Shown here: positions 12,806 to 24,549 of the stretch, in pieces
How the letters are laid out: each line of letters opens with the position of its first letter
Position numbering within the stretch: the first letter of the stretch is position 1
Source of the DNA: Gari tellinella
Taxonomy: Eukaryota > Mollusca > Bivalvia > Cardiida > Psammobiidae
DNA: 64,000 nt
Assembly: GCA_922989275.2 (NCBI GenBank)
Contig: OV277864.1
Coordinates: forward strand, 74,714,158-74,778,157
Direction of reading: 5' to 3'
The notes under the pieces: model-generated
Database searches by the model: none
What the model saw: the letters and a program-made list of their open reading frames with translations, nothing else
Told to the model about the DNA's origin: nothing
Program-made: the position numbers and the translations under genes

Positions 12806-13011
12806 CCCCTTCACTGCATTACCCTGAATAAATTAGTCATTTGTACACAGCTTGGATCCTGATCAGACGCCGCGTAAAGCGGCGTCTGATCAGGATCAAA
12901 ACTGTTTGACACTCATTTCAATATGTCTTTAGTCAAAATACGTAAAATTTAAATCTTGCAAATAAAAGCAGGCAATCGTTTGAAATTGATGACGCCATGA
13001 CAGTGAAGGGG
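12806..13011. mobile_element. MITE family A2, reference copy
   Basis: Starts ccccttcactgcattaccc after TTAA and ends gacagtgaagggg before (c)TAA. The central hairpin cttggatcctgatcagacgc with its partner is at about 12847-12911. About 206 bp. It contains an AATAAA string near 12960. Confidence 0.8.
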
Positions 13012-13894
13012 CTAACAGCAAACACCCGTAAGAACTCTACATTGGCATGTTTCTTCAATGAGTGCTGGGTTTACATAGTTTGTCTGTATAAATACAAGTG
13101 TTGTTGGACACCTGCTAAAACTCGTTATCCAACCAATGTGTTATTATATTTACTAATATCTCTTTAATTTGCCAGGTTTGTAAAGAAACTTCTGTTTCCT
13201 TCTTTGTTTCAGTTTTTTCTAACTACATAACACATGCACATATTTTTCAAAGCTAATGACTAAAGCGATAACTAATTCCTTATGGATCTACAATTCGTTT
13301 AAGCATCAATGAACAAAAAGGAGAAAAAATAATTTAGAAGCAGTTTACCAGATCTTGGTGTATGAATTCGTTTTATATAATCGTATTGACTACTTAGTTG
13401 CTTTAAAGAGAAATCTCGAAAGCTGCAAGTCAAGTTTTTAACAATCAACGTCTATTGTGTATGGCATATACATGTACATGTACATCCTTATTAAATATAT
13501 TATATCCACATGAACTTATAACGTGTATTTAGCTTAGTTAACAATAAACGTGTATATACATGTACATGTAGCATATAGTTCCAAACCAACCTATTACATT
13601 ATATTATAATACTATATATTTTAATATTGGGCAATATTGCCTTATTTCCTGAATAAATATAACTAGTATTTGATAATAATAACATTTTCCTGTCAACCAT
13701 AACATGTCTTATCTTCGTAAATAAGCAAGATCTAGATCAGAGGTTGAGTAATTCGGCGTCTTATCAAGATTGCAGTTATGTTTCTTCAGTGAACTTGAAA
13801 CAAAGGAACATGCAAACAATATTGAAACACAATTACCGGATAAGGTTTAATTGTGCTTCCCAAATTTTAAGCAATTTCTGCTTTTTACCATCTT

Positions 13895-14049
13895 CACTGC
13901 CTTACTCCGAGTACACTGATTATTTGCAAACAGTTTGGGTCCTGGTCAGACGCCGTGTATTACTTTTATCAATTCACTGAAAATTTAAAGTTAAACAATA
14001 AAAGCAGACGACAAATGTTGAGAACATGACGTCATTGCTTTGAAGGGGT
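13895..14049. mobile_element. MITE family A2, centre deleted
   Basis: Left end ttcactgccttactccgag and left hairpin arm caaacagtttgggtcctggt are present. The right hairpin arm is missing and the sequence resumes in the right half, ending ctttgaagggg. Confidence 0.6.
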
Positions 14050-14397
14050 TGATCATCTCATACTGACTGCTACAGACTCTCAACTCCGTTCCATAGACAT
14101 ACATATATTATATGTACCAACTATGGTACTGTTAATTCTGTAATTATGAAAACGTACAAGCATGTAGGCTTCAAAGTAAAAACCAGGTGGAACATTCTTC
14201 TCTGTCATAAGTTTCTGTTTCAGTTTCACCTTGCTTTAAGCTTTCATTTGTATTTACACACTCAATGAGTTCTCTAGCGATTTTACAATTCAGCGGTGTA
14301 TATTAAATCTTAAAACCTTTACGTCACTATGACGTCATCTGCTTTGAACGATTGTTGCCTGCGTTTATTAATTTAGGACATTTTGACTAAGAAAACA

Positions 14398-14725
14398 TTC
14401 GATATAAGTGTGTCAAAAAGTTGAATCCTGATCAAACACTGTGTGACTCTGTGGCTGACACGGGGCCCGTTTCATAAAACTTCGTACGACAAATGTTGTC
14501 GTAAGTCATATTATAAAACTCTAAATTATTCTCTGTTTCTCCATCTAATGCTGTCTTGTGACATTTTTTGGAATCGTCTTGAAAAGATAAATCAGAAATT
14601 AAATGTATTTTAAAGTTTTGACTTACGACAACATTTTTCGTAAGAAGTTTTATGAAACGGGCCCCAGGATTCAAACTGTTTGCTAGTAGCAATGCATTCT
14701 GGGTAAAGCAATGATGGGGTTCAGA
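14398..14725. mobile_element. MITE family A2 fragment split by a nested family E element
   Basis: The left arm gtgtcaaaaagttgaatcct gatcaaacac is interrupted at 14462. The matching right arm aggattcaaactgtttgc resumes at 14666. Confidence 0.65.
14462..14665. mobile_element. MITE family E, nested in A2
   Basis: Ends ggggcccgtttcataaaact and agttttatgaaacgggcccc are near-perfect inverted repeats of at least 20 bp. An inner inverted repeat acgacaaatgttgtcgtaag also lies on both sides. Confidence 0.8.
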
Positions 14726-15516
14726 CATTATTCTTCGTTATGATGTTTTTGAAATGGGTAGTAATCTTTTTTCTGCTTCACACATAATCAGATTTGTCTC
14801 AATCGGTTTTTTTTCTCAGCATGTGGACGGTTGGTATATACATGCAACAGTTGAAACTGTGGGCCCAGGGCAACACCCACTTCCCAATAAAGTATTCGTC
14901 GCGTGAGCTAGTCATATACACGACGTAATGGAAACGACAATCTAACATACATCTAGTCATAAATAATGTACAATAAAGTTGTTCTTTGATAATAGAACAA
15001 GTTTGTGTTTAAGATAGGCATACCTATTTAAATATAATAGAAAAATGTAGATTTTACATTATATTTGAGATTTTTGCTTTACTTTAATTTTGATTTTTAC
15101 AGCTACCTGTTTTTAAAAGCAGAATCATTTTCTATTGATCAAAACACATTAATCGAGATATTGCTTCATTAGAATAATAAAATTAAGAACCAACAAAGTA
15201 TTTAGTTTTATTAAAATACATGTATAATTCAGTATTTATTACATTATATATACAGTAAACATTATATTTATATATACATTATTGATTTTACGCACTTATT
15301 TTTTCCCAACATATTGACCAGAAGAACATGAAACATTTTAAACACTTCTTTACATTCAAAACACTCACTTAAAATTCGTCGAACTATCTGCCTCATCGAT
15401 TTGTTCGGACAAGATAATACAGTAATATCCATCTAATCAAGAAATTTGTATTTTTTATTGATATATCTGCTTAATGCATTTAGATAATTCAGAGAGGTTA
15501 CTAAATTGCTGTCATC

Positions 15517-15517
15517 T

Positions 15518-15557
<40 letters not shown>

Positions 15558-15558
15558 T
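15517..15558. repeat. (AATC)n microsatellite
   Basis: About ten uninterrupted units of aatc. Confidence 0.95.
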
Positions 15559-16173
15559 TTTATTGCATTAAACATCATACAGAATGCTATAGCAAGGGAA
15601 ATATTTATGAACAATAGATCAATGTTATCGGCAGTATCAGAGGAACATTTATGACATTATTTAATGGAATGTAAAACTATTATTTATGTTTTTTCTATAA
15701 CATTTGAATACTAGCATTAGACAAGCAGTTTTCATTCTGATTGGAGACTGAGTTATTCAGCATCCGATCTGGATGAAAACCTCCACGGACATTTTCAAAC
15801 TTGATCCAAATACATGTCACATTATCAAAATGCAAATTGAAAAACACCTACACTACACCAGTCATGAATCCGAATGACTCATTAACACATTATGTAAATA
15901 CGACCACATTCATCAGCTAATTTAAGACAGTTATTTACCACATAAAACTTTCTTGTCGTTTCCATGTATGTTTGTGTTATGAGTGAAGTAATAAAACATA
16001 CAAGGTAACTACCATATACATATGGACGGACATGGGGGCTTAGCTGCTTATGAGTCAGGGGCCTTGGTTATGCATGTGTACGTTGTTCGTCTTTGTGTAT
16101 TAAAGATTGTATAATGGGGAAGTTATGTGTATCTTAAGTTATAATACTGTTATAATAAAAACAGTACTACATG

Positions 16174-16396
16174 TAGTGAAGACACATTATTCTTTCCAAT
16201 TTAAACGATACTTAATGCAAACGCAACGCAATAAAGTGTAGAAAATTACAGGCTCTAAATGTTATTGACGATTTATTTTAAACTGAGTGGCAAACAGTAT
16301 GGAACCCGGTGTCTGATCTGGCTCCAAAATGTTTGCAATGGAACTATTTGATTTAGCACATACACGTTTATTTGGAAAGAATACGTCTTCTCCACT
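16174..16396. mobile_element. MITE family A1
   Basis: Left end agtgaagacacattattctt, right end ggaaagaatacgtcttctcc/actg. The hairpin arm is shortened (ggcaaacagtatggaacccg). Confidence 0.65.
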
Positions 16397-16631
16397 GTAT
16401 ACATATCGTTTCCCTGAAATGACATTACAGTAGCAAAAACGTATTTTTCTGTTGATATACTCTTTCCCTACTGTATCGCGGTAGGAAATTTGGTAGAAGG
16501 ACATACATCTTAACCAAAGAGAATTTTTTTTAATGTTTCTTGTTTGTCATAATATATTCATTTACTTTTTACAGAAAATATACCGGTGTAATGCGATATA
16601 TGTATAATCTTCCGGGTTAAGGGTTAATTTA

Positions 16632-17099
16632 CAATAGAGAAGACGCCATCCTTTCCCGCTTAACCCATTACTCCATAGCCTGTTCCTTAGTTATTTAAAA
16701 AAGGTGACCACTTAAATCAGGCTTAAAGTAAAGCAGAATGTGCCTTAAGGCACATTCTGCTTTACTTTCAGCCTTCTTTAAGCTACCATCTGGTAGAATA
16801 TAGAAAATATGACTCACGATAAAAATTCATGACTGTATAAATTGGAACTATTTTCTTCAGTGGAGGAATAAATTAAGTACGTACAAATATGTATCGATTG
16901 AGTAATGGGTTAAGTGAACTAAACGCAAGCAATAAAATGTAGAAAATAAAATCTTCTTCAAACGTTTGATAATTTGTAAATAGTTTGGAGCCTGATCAGA
17001 CGTTGATTTACCCGGCGTCTGATTTGGCTCCAGTCTGTTTTGCATGGTGCATTGTACATAACTGTTTTAGTACAAACGAACTGGGTGTCTTCTCCAATG
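16632..17099. mobile_element. MITE family A1 split by a nested family B element
   Basis: The left end caatagagaagacgccatcc runs to 16663 and the element resumes at 16910 with ttaagtgaactaaacgc, then the hairpin atagtttggagcctgatcag and right end gtgtcttctccaatg. Removing the B insert plus one TTAA restores the ordinary A1 layout. Confidence 0.75.
16664..16909. mobile_element. MITE family B with clear TTAA target duplication
   Basis: 246 bp, starting cccattactccatagcctg and ending gagtaatggg, exactly bracketed by TTAA at 16660-16663 and 16910-16913. The central hairpin is at about 16714-16784. The host A1 sequence supplies an independent empty-site expectation. Confidence 0.85.
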
Positions 17100-17404
17100 T
17101 AAAAGGGTCAAATGAATGCGGATACATGTACAAGGTTTGGTTTGTTGCAGTAAGATCCCAATATCTCGACCATTAAAGGGGAGGCTCGTTTTCAGTTTTA
17201 CGGAAAATGACCCAAAAACAGTAAAATGACAGTAAATGAGAAAATTCTGCTATTCTTTCTGCTTTGCTTTCATCTGTTCTTTCTGCTTAACTTTCATTCT
17301 GATTCAACCTGTCACATGTGTTTAACTTGATCAATGAGTCTTGATTTGATCAGTTTCAATAGCGGGATCTTCTGAACAAGTTAGCATGTCATACCATATA
17401 TAAT

Positions 17405-17659
17405 TGAGCCGTGCCATGACAAAACCTGCCTTTTTGTTTTGCAACACTATACAGACCAAGCATCGTTGTCATCACATGCTCTGCATCTGAGTTTGTGTAC
17501 ACTGCCAAATACCGTAGATACATGTAGTACTGCTAAATACAATGCTTAAGCTGATTTTGGGTGTCAAACATGGTTGATCAAGGCTAGCCACCTCTATTTT
17601 GACCTTGATCTACATTATTTGCAAGGCAATAAGGTAGTCTTTGTCATGGCACGGCTCAT
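17405..17659. mobile_element. MITE family D
   Basis: Inverted ends tgagccgtgccatgacaaaa and tttgtcatggcacggctca. The centre carries a degraded hairpin gtcaaacatggttgatcaag with its partner. Further copies are at 36626-36891 and 43863-44140. Confidence 0.75.
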
Positions 17660-18036
17660 AAAAAATATGGATTATTGGGATTTGTACTTTAAAACCAAAA
17701 GGGAGCCAGAATGTTGTTATTCGCTCAAAAAAGCTCAGATATACATGTAAATGGTTCCTATTAACTTGCATGACTAGTTATTGGTGATCCAAACCCTTTG
17801 CATGACTGTTATAAGTTTTTGATCCTTTACTGAAAAATTACCTCGAGATTTCTGGAAATTGAAAACAGTTTGGGTCCTTTACAGACGCCGGGTACATGTA
17901 ATTCGACGTGTTGTAATGATTTATTCTGTTTGATGGTCATATCGATTGTTTTTCAGTCTGTCTTAAAACTAAATTTGAAACATAAAGTAGACTGAAATAC
18001 AATATATTGCATGTAAAACATGAAATATTACATGTA

Positions 18037-18237
18037 GAGTGGAGAAGACGTTATTTTCTCCCGTTTGACGCTTAAGCATTGCAATAAAATGTTGAAAATA
18101 ACAACTTTCTGACATCTGAGTGGCAAACAGTTCGGAGCCTGATCAGGCGTCTGGTATGGCTCCGAGCTTTTTGCCACTCAAATAAACGTTTTAGCGTAAA
18201 CGCGTTTATTGAGAAAGAATAACGCCTCCTCCTCTGT
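18037..18237. mobile_element. MITE family A1
   Basis: Left end gagtggagaagacgttattt, right end gaaagaataacgcctcctcc/tctg, hairpin gcaaacagttcggagcctga with partner ggctccgagctttttgcc. Confidence 0.65.
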
Positions 18238-19016
18238 ATCATTATTGGAAAAGTTAGTTAGTCTTAATTGAATAATTTGCAAGCTTGGTTAGCCTAAGCC
18301 ATTCTAGTTTCATTAAAAGAATTGTAATTGGTATAAATTTAAATGTCTTCTGAAAATCAGTAAGGTATTGAATATTATGACAAGACAAATAATTTATAGA
18401 TATTCTCAAGGGAATGTCAATACCAGCCAATAACCCTATATCAATATCTCGCCCAATGACCTTAGACAAGAAAAAAACGTGTATCGAAAGACAACTGAAT
18501 GATATATATATCAGTCTTGCAGATAATTGTTTTTTTCTTGAAAACGACAACTTGCCGAAATTTGATAACGAGTTATTGTTGGAAAATTGAGATTATATGT
18601 AGAAAAATGCAGTTTTATTGTACATGTATTTTGAATATATTGCTAGGGTTTTAATAACACTGGCGTTGACTTGACATGCATAAGTCGATTTTTTAAAAAA
18701 CATTATGCAACGGTTACAGTGGAGTGCACTATATTCCTTATCAATATACATACTGGTTTCGACTCCAAAACAGTTTGGAGCTAGATCAGTAGTCTGATAA
18801 ATCCGTTGTCTGATCATACTCAAAACAGTTTCTAAATCAAATAGAAATGTATCGTCAAAATTTACAACAGTTAATTTCCTACCTTTTTCATTGCGTATGT
18901 ATAGTTTCGTTTAATCAAGAATGAAAAACGTGTTTTTTTCCATCGTAAGATGTACATTCGTCTAGATAGCAGATATAATATACATGTTTGTAATGATATT
19001 TTCATTTTTGCTTCAG

Positions 19017-19067
19017 GTCCCTAACTACAACAAGGACCCTTACTACATAGCCGAGGTTAAAATGTGA
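19017..19067 (+). CDS. SLC6 gene 1, alternative terminal exon, short tail
   Basis: This 51-bp phase-0 exon encodes VPNYNKDPYYIAEVKM and a stop after a strong acceptor (ttttcatttttgcttcag). The - strand exon at 26789-26839 is the same length and encodes the matching peptide EVKYNKYSYPITDVKL, so both paralogs keep this alternative end. The last residues (V-K-M) fit the hydrophobic-x-hydrophobic pattern of class II PDZ ligands, which is inference only. It is an alternative to the 108-residue tail at 11624-11950. An AATAAA at 19316-19321, inside a MITE, is the nearest obvious polyadenylation signal. Confidence 0.8.
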   Translation, partial: VPNYNKDPYYIAEVKM

Positions 19068-19131
19068 AGCCTTACAGACCCATCCAGAATCACACTAGCT
19101 CAATTACCCATATGCTAGCAATACATGCGTA

Positions 19132-19227
19132 GTTTACAACGTTATTTACAAATAATTTACAACGTTGTTTACAAATAGTTTACAACGTTTTTTACAAATA
19201 GTTCATGACGTTGTTTACAATTAGTTT
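19132..19227. repeat. 23-bp tandem repeat, four units
   Basis: Units of the form tttacaacgttgtttacaaa/tag, directly downstream of the SLC6 gene 1 stop and probably in its 3' UTR. Confidence 0.8.
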
Positions 19228-19289
19228 ACTGATGGATCCACTGGACATTTTGTGTGAAAATGAAAAGGAACTATTTTGTAGAAGTTATA

Positions 19290-19535
19290 CAATGGAGAAG
19301 ACGTTATTCTTTCCTAATAAATGCGTTAACGCTAAAACAATTTTTTTAATTGCAAACAGTTTGGAGCCAGATCAGACGCCGGTTAACCGGCGTCTAATCA
19401 GAATCCAAACTGTTTGCCATTCAGATTAAACCAAAAAGTAAGAATTGTCGACACGCTGTAATTTTCTACCTTTTAGTGCAATGTGTTTGCGTTTGGTTTG
19501 CGTTTAAACGGGAAACAATAACATCTTCTCCCCTG
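19290..19535. mobile_element. MITE family A1
   Basis: Starts caatggagaagacgttattc and ends aacaataacatcttctcccc/tg. The central hairpin gcaaacagtttggagccaga pairs with a gaatccaaactgtttgcc arm at about 19348-19413. It contains AATAAA at 19316-19321. Confidence 0.8.
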
Positions 19536-19551
19536 TATGCTGGATTATATT

Positions 19552-20052
19552 CAACAGGGAAGGCGTTATATTCCTCCTAATAAACGTGTATGTGCTAAAG
19601 CAAGAACATGTATTTCAATTGCCAAGAGTCTTTGGCCAGATTAGACGCCATGTACACTGTTACAGTGGAGAATCTGTTATTCTTTCCCAATAAACGCGTT
19701 TACGCTAAAACTATTATTTGCAGTGCAAACAGTTTGGAGCCAGATCAGACGCCGGGTAACCCGGCGTCTGATCAGGCTCCAAACTGTTTGCCACCAAGAT
19801 AAACAAGAATTATCAGAATTGTCCAACAGTTGTTCTTTTCTACGTTTTAGTGCTTTGCGTTTGCGTACGTTTGCGTTTAAACGGGAAAGAATAACAGATT
19901 ATCCACTGTACATGGCGTCTAATCATGCTTCAAAATTTTTGCCACTCAAAATAAAATAAATAATTCTAAAAATAATTATTTTCTATCTGTTGCATGCACA
20001 CTATATTTCATTTACGTTTAGTTTCGTTAAAACGGGAAAAATAACGCCTTGT
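19552..20052. mobile_element. MITE family A1, outer copy split by another A1
   Basis: The outer left half ends ttagacgccatgta at about 19654 and the right half resumes with catggcgtctaatcatgc at 19911. Together they form the usual central palindrome. The eight bases cactgtta between the outer half and the inner element look like a remnant of an earlier insertion end. Confidence 0.7.
19663..19908. mobile_element. MITE family A1, intact 246-bp inner copy
   Basis: Starts cagtggagaatctgttattc and ends agattatccactg with flanking TA on both sides. The near-perfect hairpin is at 19725-19791. It is the same length as, and almost identical to, the copy at 38068-38313. Confidence 0.9.
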
Positions 20053-20453
20053 ATGTATGTGGCGACAATATATTACAACTACAACAATAAAGCTGAACTT
20101 GAGAAAAAAGTATAAAATATATAAGTTACAGAAATATTAGCTTACCCCTTCATTGCCAAAATTAATCGTCTGTTTAAATCCATCCATCGCCATCACATTT
20201 AATGTGATTAAATATTGTCGTTTGGACTATTTTATAGATTTAGATTTAAAGCACTATGGCCGACCAATTATCGATACTAGTATATCAAATAGTTTTGCTT
20301 CTAATCAGACCCAACGTAACTTGGCGTCTATCGGGACTTACACTGTTTAAACCCTTGGTAAGGCTTTGGATGCGTTATTTGTGTAGAAAACAATCAAGAC
20401 GTCGTTAAAACCATTTCACTGTAAATGAGTCACATGATACAACGAGGTTTTAA

Positions 20454-20699
20454 CCCTCTCGCAGTGACGTCATAACCCGTTTAAAACATTCACTACTTAA
20501 ATGTAGTCTGCAAAAAAACATAGTCTGCTGCTCTTATATCCTAAGTTAGAAGTTAGGCGTTTTGTTCGAAAAAAAGAAAACACATAGATATGAGTGTCAA
20601 ACAGTTTGGCTTATGATCAGACGGCGCATTACGCACCGTCTGATCAGGATCCAAACTGTTTGTAAAAGGTTATTGAAATCGAGCTTGGTACTGAAGGGG
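20454..20699. mobile_element. MITE family A2
   Basis: TTAA then ccctctcgcagtgacgtcat at left; tactgaagggg then TTAT at right. Hairpin caaacagtttggcttatgat with its partner at about 20597-20661. Confidence 0.75.
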
Positions 20700-21434
20700 T
20701 TATTCATTTGTAAATAAGATTTGTATGGTAGGGAGCAATATTTTTCTACAAAAAATGTTTACTGCAATCAGTGAAAATGTTTAATATGTGTATACACTTA
20801 CCACCAATGTTTAATAGGGAAAAGGCATGTCTTTTTCGGGGGTTTTATCGCTTGCTTTTACACCTTCATCGCCATCATAGTGTCTGCTATTAAAGTATTG
20901 TCTTAACTATCATTTAAAAGTAATATTTAAAGAATTATCGATATTAGTGTCACGGTTTGTATCCTAATCAGACGCCGCATAACGCAGCGCCTGATCAGGG
21001 TTCTAACTAAGTTCAATGTCGACTTTAGATTTTTTTTAAAAATAAAAGTACCTGTCAGTGCGGCATGGTACACTGATTACGAATGACAAACGGTGCTGAC
21101 CCTGACCAGGGGGCTCATGAATTCAGAAACCTCCTGATCTGGATATACACTGTATGGGTTGTTTTCTCTTGAACTTGCTCGTATTTAAATCAATCTTCTC
21201 ATGGATTAATTACTTTCAAAATGAATATGAGTATGGATTTTTTAATTGTCTCTGTTTTTTAAACTGATGCATGCCTTTTAACCAAATCATTCAGTCTTTA
21301 TATGATTTCACCATCTTACGTTTTATTAATGTTTTACTACATTTATGATTTTATTATTTTATTAATCTACCGTTTGAATCATGAGAGACTACAAAAGAAC
21401 ATTTCTATGGAATTTATTTGTGAGATATATTTAA

Positions 21435-21669
21435 CCCTTTCATGATCAAATCATTCGGGAAAAATGTTACCATTTCACCGCTTTATTGTCGTCTGCTTCA
21501 GTATCCGCAAGACACGTTTCAAAGTTAGATTTAAGATTGTATGACTTAATATATATCTATAAGAGTGTCAAACAGTTTGGGTCCTGATCAGACGCCGCGT
21601 AACGCGGCGTCTGATTAGGACCCAAACTGTTTGCAAACGCGCTTAAAGGCGCCATTGAGAGTGAAATGG
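21435..21669. mobile_element. MITE family A2, TTAA-flanked
   Basis: TTAA at 21431-21434 and 21670-21673. Near-perfect central hairpin at 21569-21633 (caaacagtttgggtcctgat and inverted partner). Confidence 0.8.
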
Positions 21670-22347
21670 TTAATTGTTCATTGTTAAATAGAAAATATAG
21701 AATGAGCTTAGTGTGACAGTTTGAGAAAGACCTTTTGAAATGTCCCAGAAAATAGAACCATGAAATCCACATATCAAAATAGTTAAACCTCACTCTGGAA
21801 TGAAAGCTTAAATGTTTTACTGATTTTTACTGAACAAATCTGTAAATATGATTGATATGCAATCACATTTCTTATCAAGACGACTTAACATTGATCTTAT
21901 GTTTATCTTTCATGTATAATTATTAATAGTTAAACAGAGAGCTAGATCATAATTAGTGAAAAGTAGCTTCTATTCAGACGTTTTAAAACTTGCCACTCGA
22001 CGGAAAGAGATGTTCAAATCGCATGCTCATTGCAAACAGTGTAGATCGAGCAAGTTAACCTAAACTTTAAAGTTGAAGAACAAACGCACACACTTGCTTA
22101 AAGTAGATGAAGTCATGGCATTGAAAGGGTTAAGCCAGTTCGATTAATCGAGAGTTGGCTTTACATATTTGATATAAAGAAGTTGTGGATAAGTAAGAAT
22201 GTATGAGTGTGTGTCCCTGTGCATCAGACTTTTTTCTCTATTATTGATAATCAGATATGCTTCTAATTATGCTCTTTTATGACACTTTCCTGTAGCGATA
22301 CTTCTGTATGTGTTCAGCGTGTACTATTATAGAAAATAGAAATACTT

Positions 22348-22601
22348 CAGTGGAGAAAACGTTATTATTTCCCAATCAACGCGTTCACGCTAAAACAGTT
22401 ACAACAGTTACTTCATAGCAAACGGTTGGAAGCCTGATCAGACGCCGGTAACCCGGCGTCTGATCAGGCCTCAAACCGTTTGCCACTTATTTAACACATT
22501 AATCATCAGACATTTCCAAACGTTGTCATTTTCTACTCTTTACTGCCTTGCGTTTGCAGTTAATTTTATGTAAACGGGAAATAATGACGTCATCACCATT
22601 G
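22348..22601. mobile_element. MITE family A1
   Basis: Starts cagtggagaaaacgttatta, ends gggaaataatgacgtcatca/ccattg. Near-perfect hairpin gcaaacggttggaagcctga with its partner at about 22419-22483. Confidence 0.8.
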
Positions 22602-22814
22602 TTATCGGTATTAAACGCCTGGAAAAGTGCTTTTTACAAAATAATATCGGTAAGAATATAAATACCACGGATAAATACCACCAGCATCTATGTGGTATTT
22701 TATAAAACGTTTATCATCGTTAGCAGCTTTCTGCGTGCTATGGACATGCAAATTGTTGTCAGCAACAATATTCAAAACGGATTTGAAGGCATTTTCTATA
22801 TGAAAATATCATCA

Positions 22815-22885
22815 GAACATCAAACAGTTTGGATCCAGATTAGACGCCGAGTTACTCGGCGTCTCATCTAGATCAAAACAGTTTG
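22815..22885. repeat. A2-type hairpin
   Basis: Palindrome caaacagtttggatccagat with partner atctagatcaaaacagtttg; the outer ends of the host element are not clear. Confidence 0.6.
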
Positions 22886-23082
22886 TAACCGTTAGCAGAA
22901 ATCGGACGGAGAGTGCAGAAGATTAATACACAATACTGACGGTACATTCCATATTTTACACATGATATATTTTTACATACTCGTATGTGTGGAACTTGTA
23001 TGACGGTATCATTTTATACTAATAAACATACGTATATATTCACCTAAATTGTCTTTTTTGTCTTTTTTTACCCACTTCTACA

Positions 23083-23337
23083 TTTGAGAAGATATTCTTC
23101 TTTCCTGATTAAACGTAAATGAAACGTAAATGCATTCCAATAGAATTAGAAAAATGAAAATATTTTGAATTTCCTTCATATTTGTTTCAATCTGTGTGGC
23201 AAACAGATTGAAGTCTGGTCAGCCACCGGGTTACCCGGCGTCTGGTCTTGCTCTTAACTATATGTAATGAAAATAATGGTTTACGTATAAGCCTCTATTT
23301 ATTTCCTGCACTGAGAAAAATAATTCCGCTTTATACA
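23083..23337. mobile_element. MITE family A1, diverged
   Basis: Left end tgagaagatattcttctttc, central hairpin ggcaaacagattgaagtctg with its partner, right end gagaaaaataattccgcttt. Confidence 0.55.
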
Positions 23338-23339
23338 GT

Positions 23340-23506
23340 CATAAATATGTGCCATAGGAAATATTTACTATACCTAAGCAGGTGGTATCTTAAAACAGGC
23401 TAAAAGTAAAGCAGAATTCTCATTGGGGACACTTCTTCTTTACTTTTAGCCTGCTTTAAGCAATCAATTGTCTTCAATACTGAAAACATGCTATAGGGAA
23501 GGGGAT
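23340..23506. mobile_element. MITE family B, partial
   Basis: Hairpin ttaaaacaggctaaaagtaa with partner ttacttttagcctgctttaa, followed by the B right-half phrase tcttcaatactgaaaacatg and ctatagggaagggg. Confidence 0.6.
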
Positions 23507-23917
23507 AAATCATACCATACACATTTATAGTGTGTGGGAATATAAAGCTTTGCCAAAAGGGTGCCAATTTGAAACAAGAACGCCTTATCAGCTACGAATA
23601 ACTTTTATTTCAAAATATAATATAAAACGATAATATGGTACATTTACATGTATCTATAATTAAGAATATATATCACTTTCAAAACATGGATAACAACACA
23701 ATCGCTTTCGTTGTTATCTCTGTAAACAATATAAAACTTCATTGTGATGTTCGAATGGCGAATTACTTAGACTGAAGCATTAATCTAAATCTAATATCGT
23801 GTATAGCTACTCTAACGACTTAATAAGACGGTTTTTAAAACAGACACATAATTTAAACCAGATGGCTTACGATACAAATGTAATGCAAAAATTTTGCCTC
23901 CACTTTATCGTGTTTAA

Positions 23918-24161
23918 CCCTTTACCTGATAGCCTATTTCTAGTATTGAAGATATGTGACTACTTAAAGCAGGTTGAAAGTAAAGCAGAATGCGCCCTAA
24001 GGCGCATTCTGCTTTACTTTCAGCCTGCTTTAAGCTATTATCTGCTAGAATAAGGAAAGTATTAAATATGACACATATTAATTACGGTATAATTTGGAAC
24101 TATTTTCTTCAGCGGATGAATAAAATGCATGTGCTAAAAGTCGCTCCCATAAGGGAAAGGG
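23918..24161. mobile_element. MITE family B, TTAA-flanked
   Basis: TTAA at 23914-23917 and 24162-24165. Ends ccctttacctgatagcctat and aagggaaaggg. Near-perfect hairpin at about 23966-24034. Confidence 0.85.
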
Positions 24162-24187
24162 TTAAAACTGTCCTCTGCCTTTATTTA

Positions 24188-24490
24188 CAGTGGAGAGGAT
24201 GTTATTTGTTCAACTTATGCGCTTTTGAACGCACAACTCCTGTGTGAAAAGAGTGCTATATAAATCTGGTTTAATAATAACTTAAATGCAAGCGTAATTT
24301 AATAAAATGTAAAAAATGAAAGCTTCTTAAAATAATAAACGATATCTATTTTCTCTGATTGGCAAACAGTTTTGAGCCTGATCTGACGCCAGGTTACCGG
24401 GCATCTGATCAGGCGCCAAACTGGTTGCAATTGACAAAACGTTTAGTATAAATGCGTTTTTTAGAAAAAAGAATAATGTCTTCTCCACTG
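24188..24490. mobile_element. MITE family A1
   Basis: Starts cagtggagaggatgttattt, ends agaataatgtcttctccact/g. Hairpin ggcaaacagttttgagcctg with its partner. Longer than standard A1 (303 bp), so the left half probably holds an extra insertion. Confidence 0.65.
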
Positions 24491-24549
24491 TTGTCATTAT
24501 CTACGAGAATTTCGTTTGGAAGAATTAGCGAGTTGCAAACAGTTGGTAA

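Larger units (their letters stand above)
11951..19016 (+). other. SLC6 gene 1 last intron / 3' region of the long-tail isoform
   Basis: The interval between the two alternative terminal exons contains MITEs and simple repeats only. I see nothing in 13020-13890 and 14730-15510 beyond AT-rich sequence and acatgtacatgt-type microrepeats, nothing in 15560-16170 and 18240-19010, and nothing in 17660-18030 beyond a hairpin fragment near 17870-17920. Confidence 0.7.

Noticed and set aside
23799..24247. Open frames reading KQVESKAECALRRILLYFQPALSY and similar (also 32831, 40531, 56467)
   Set aside because: Translations of the family B hairpin, not proteins.
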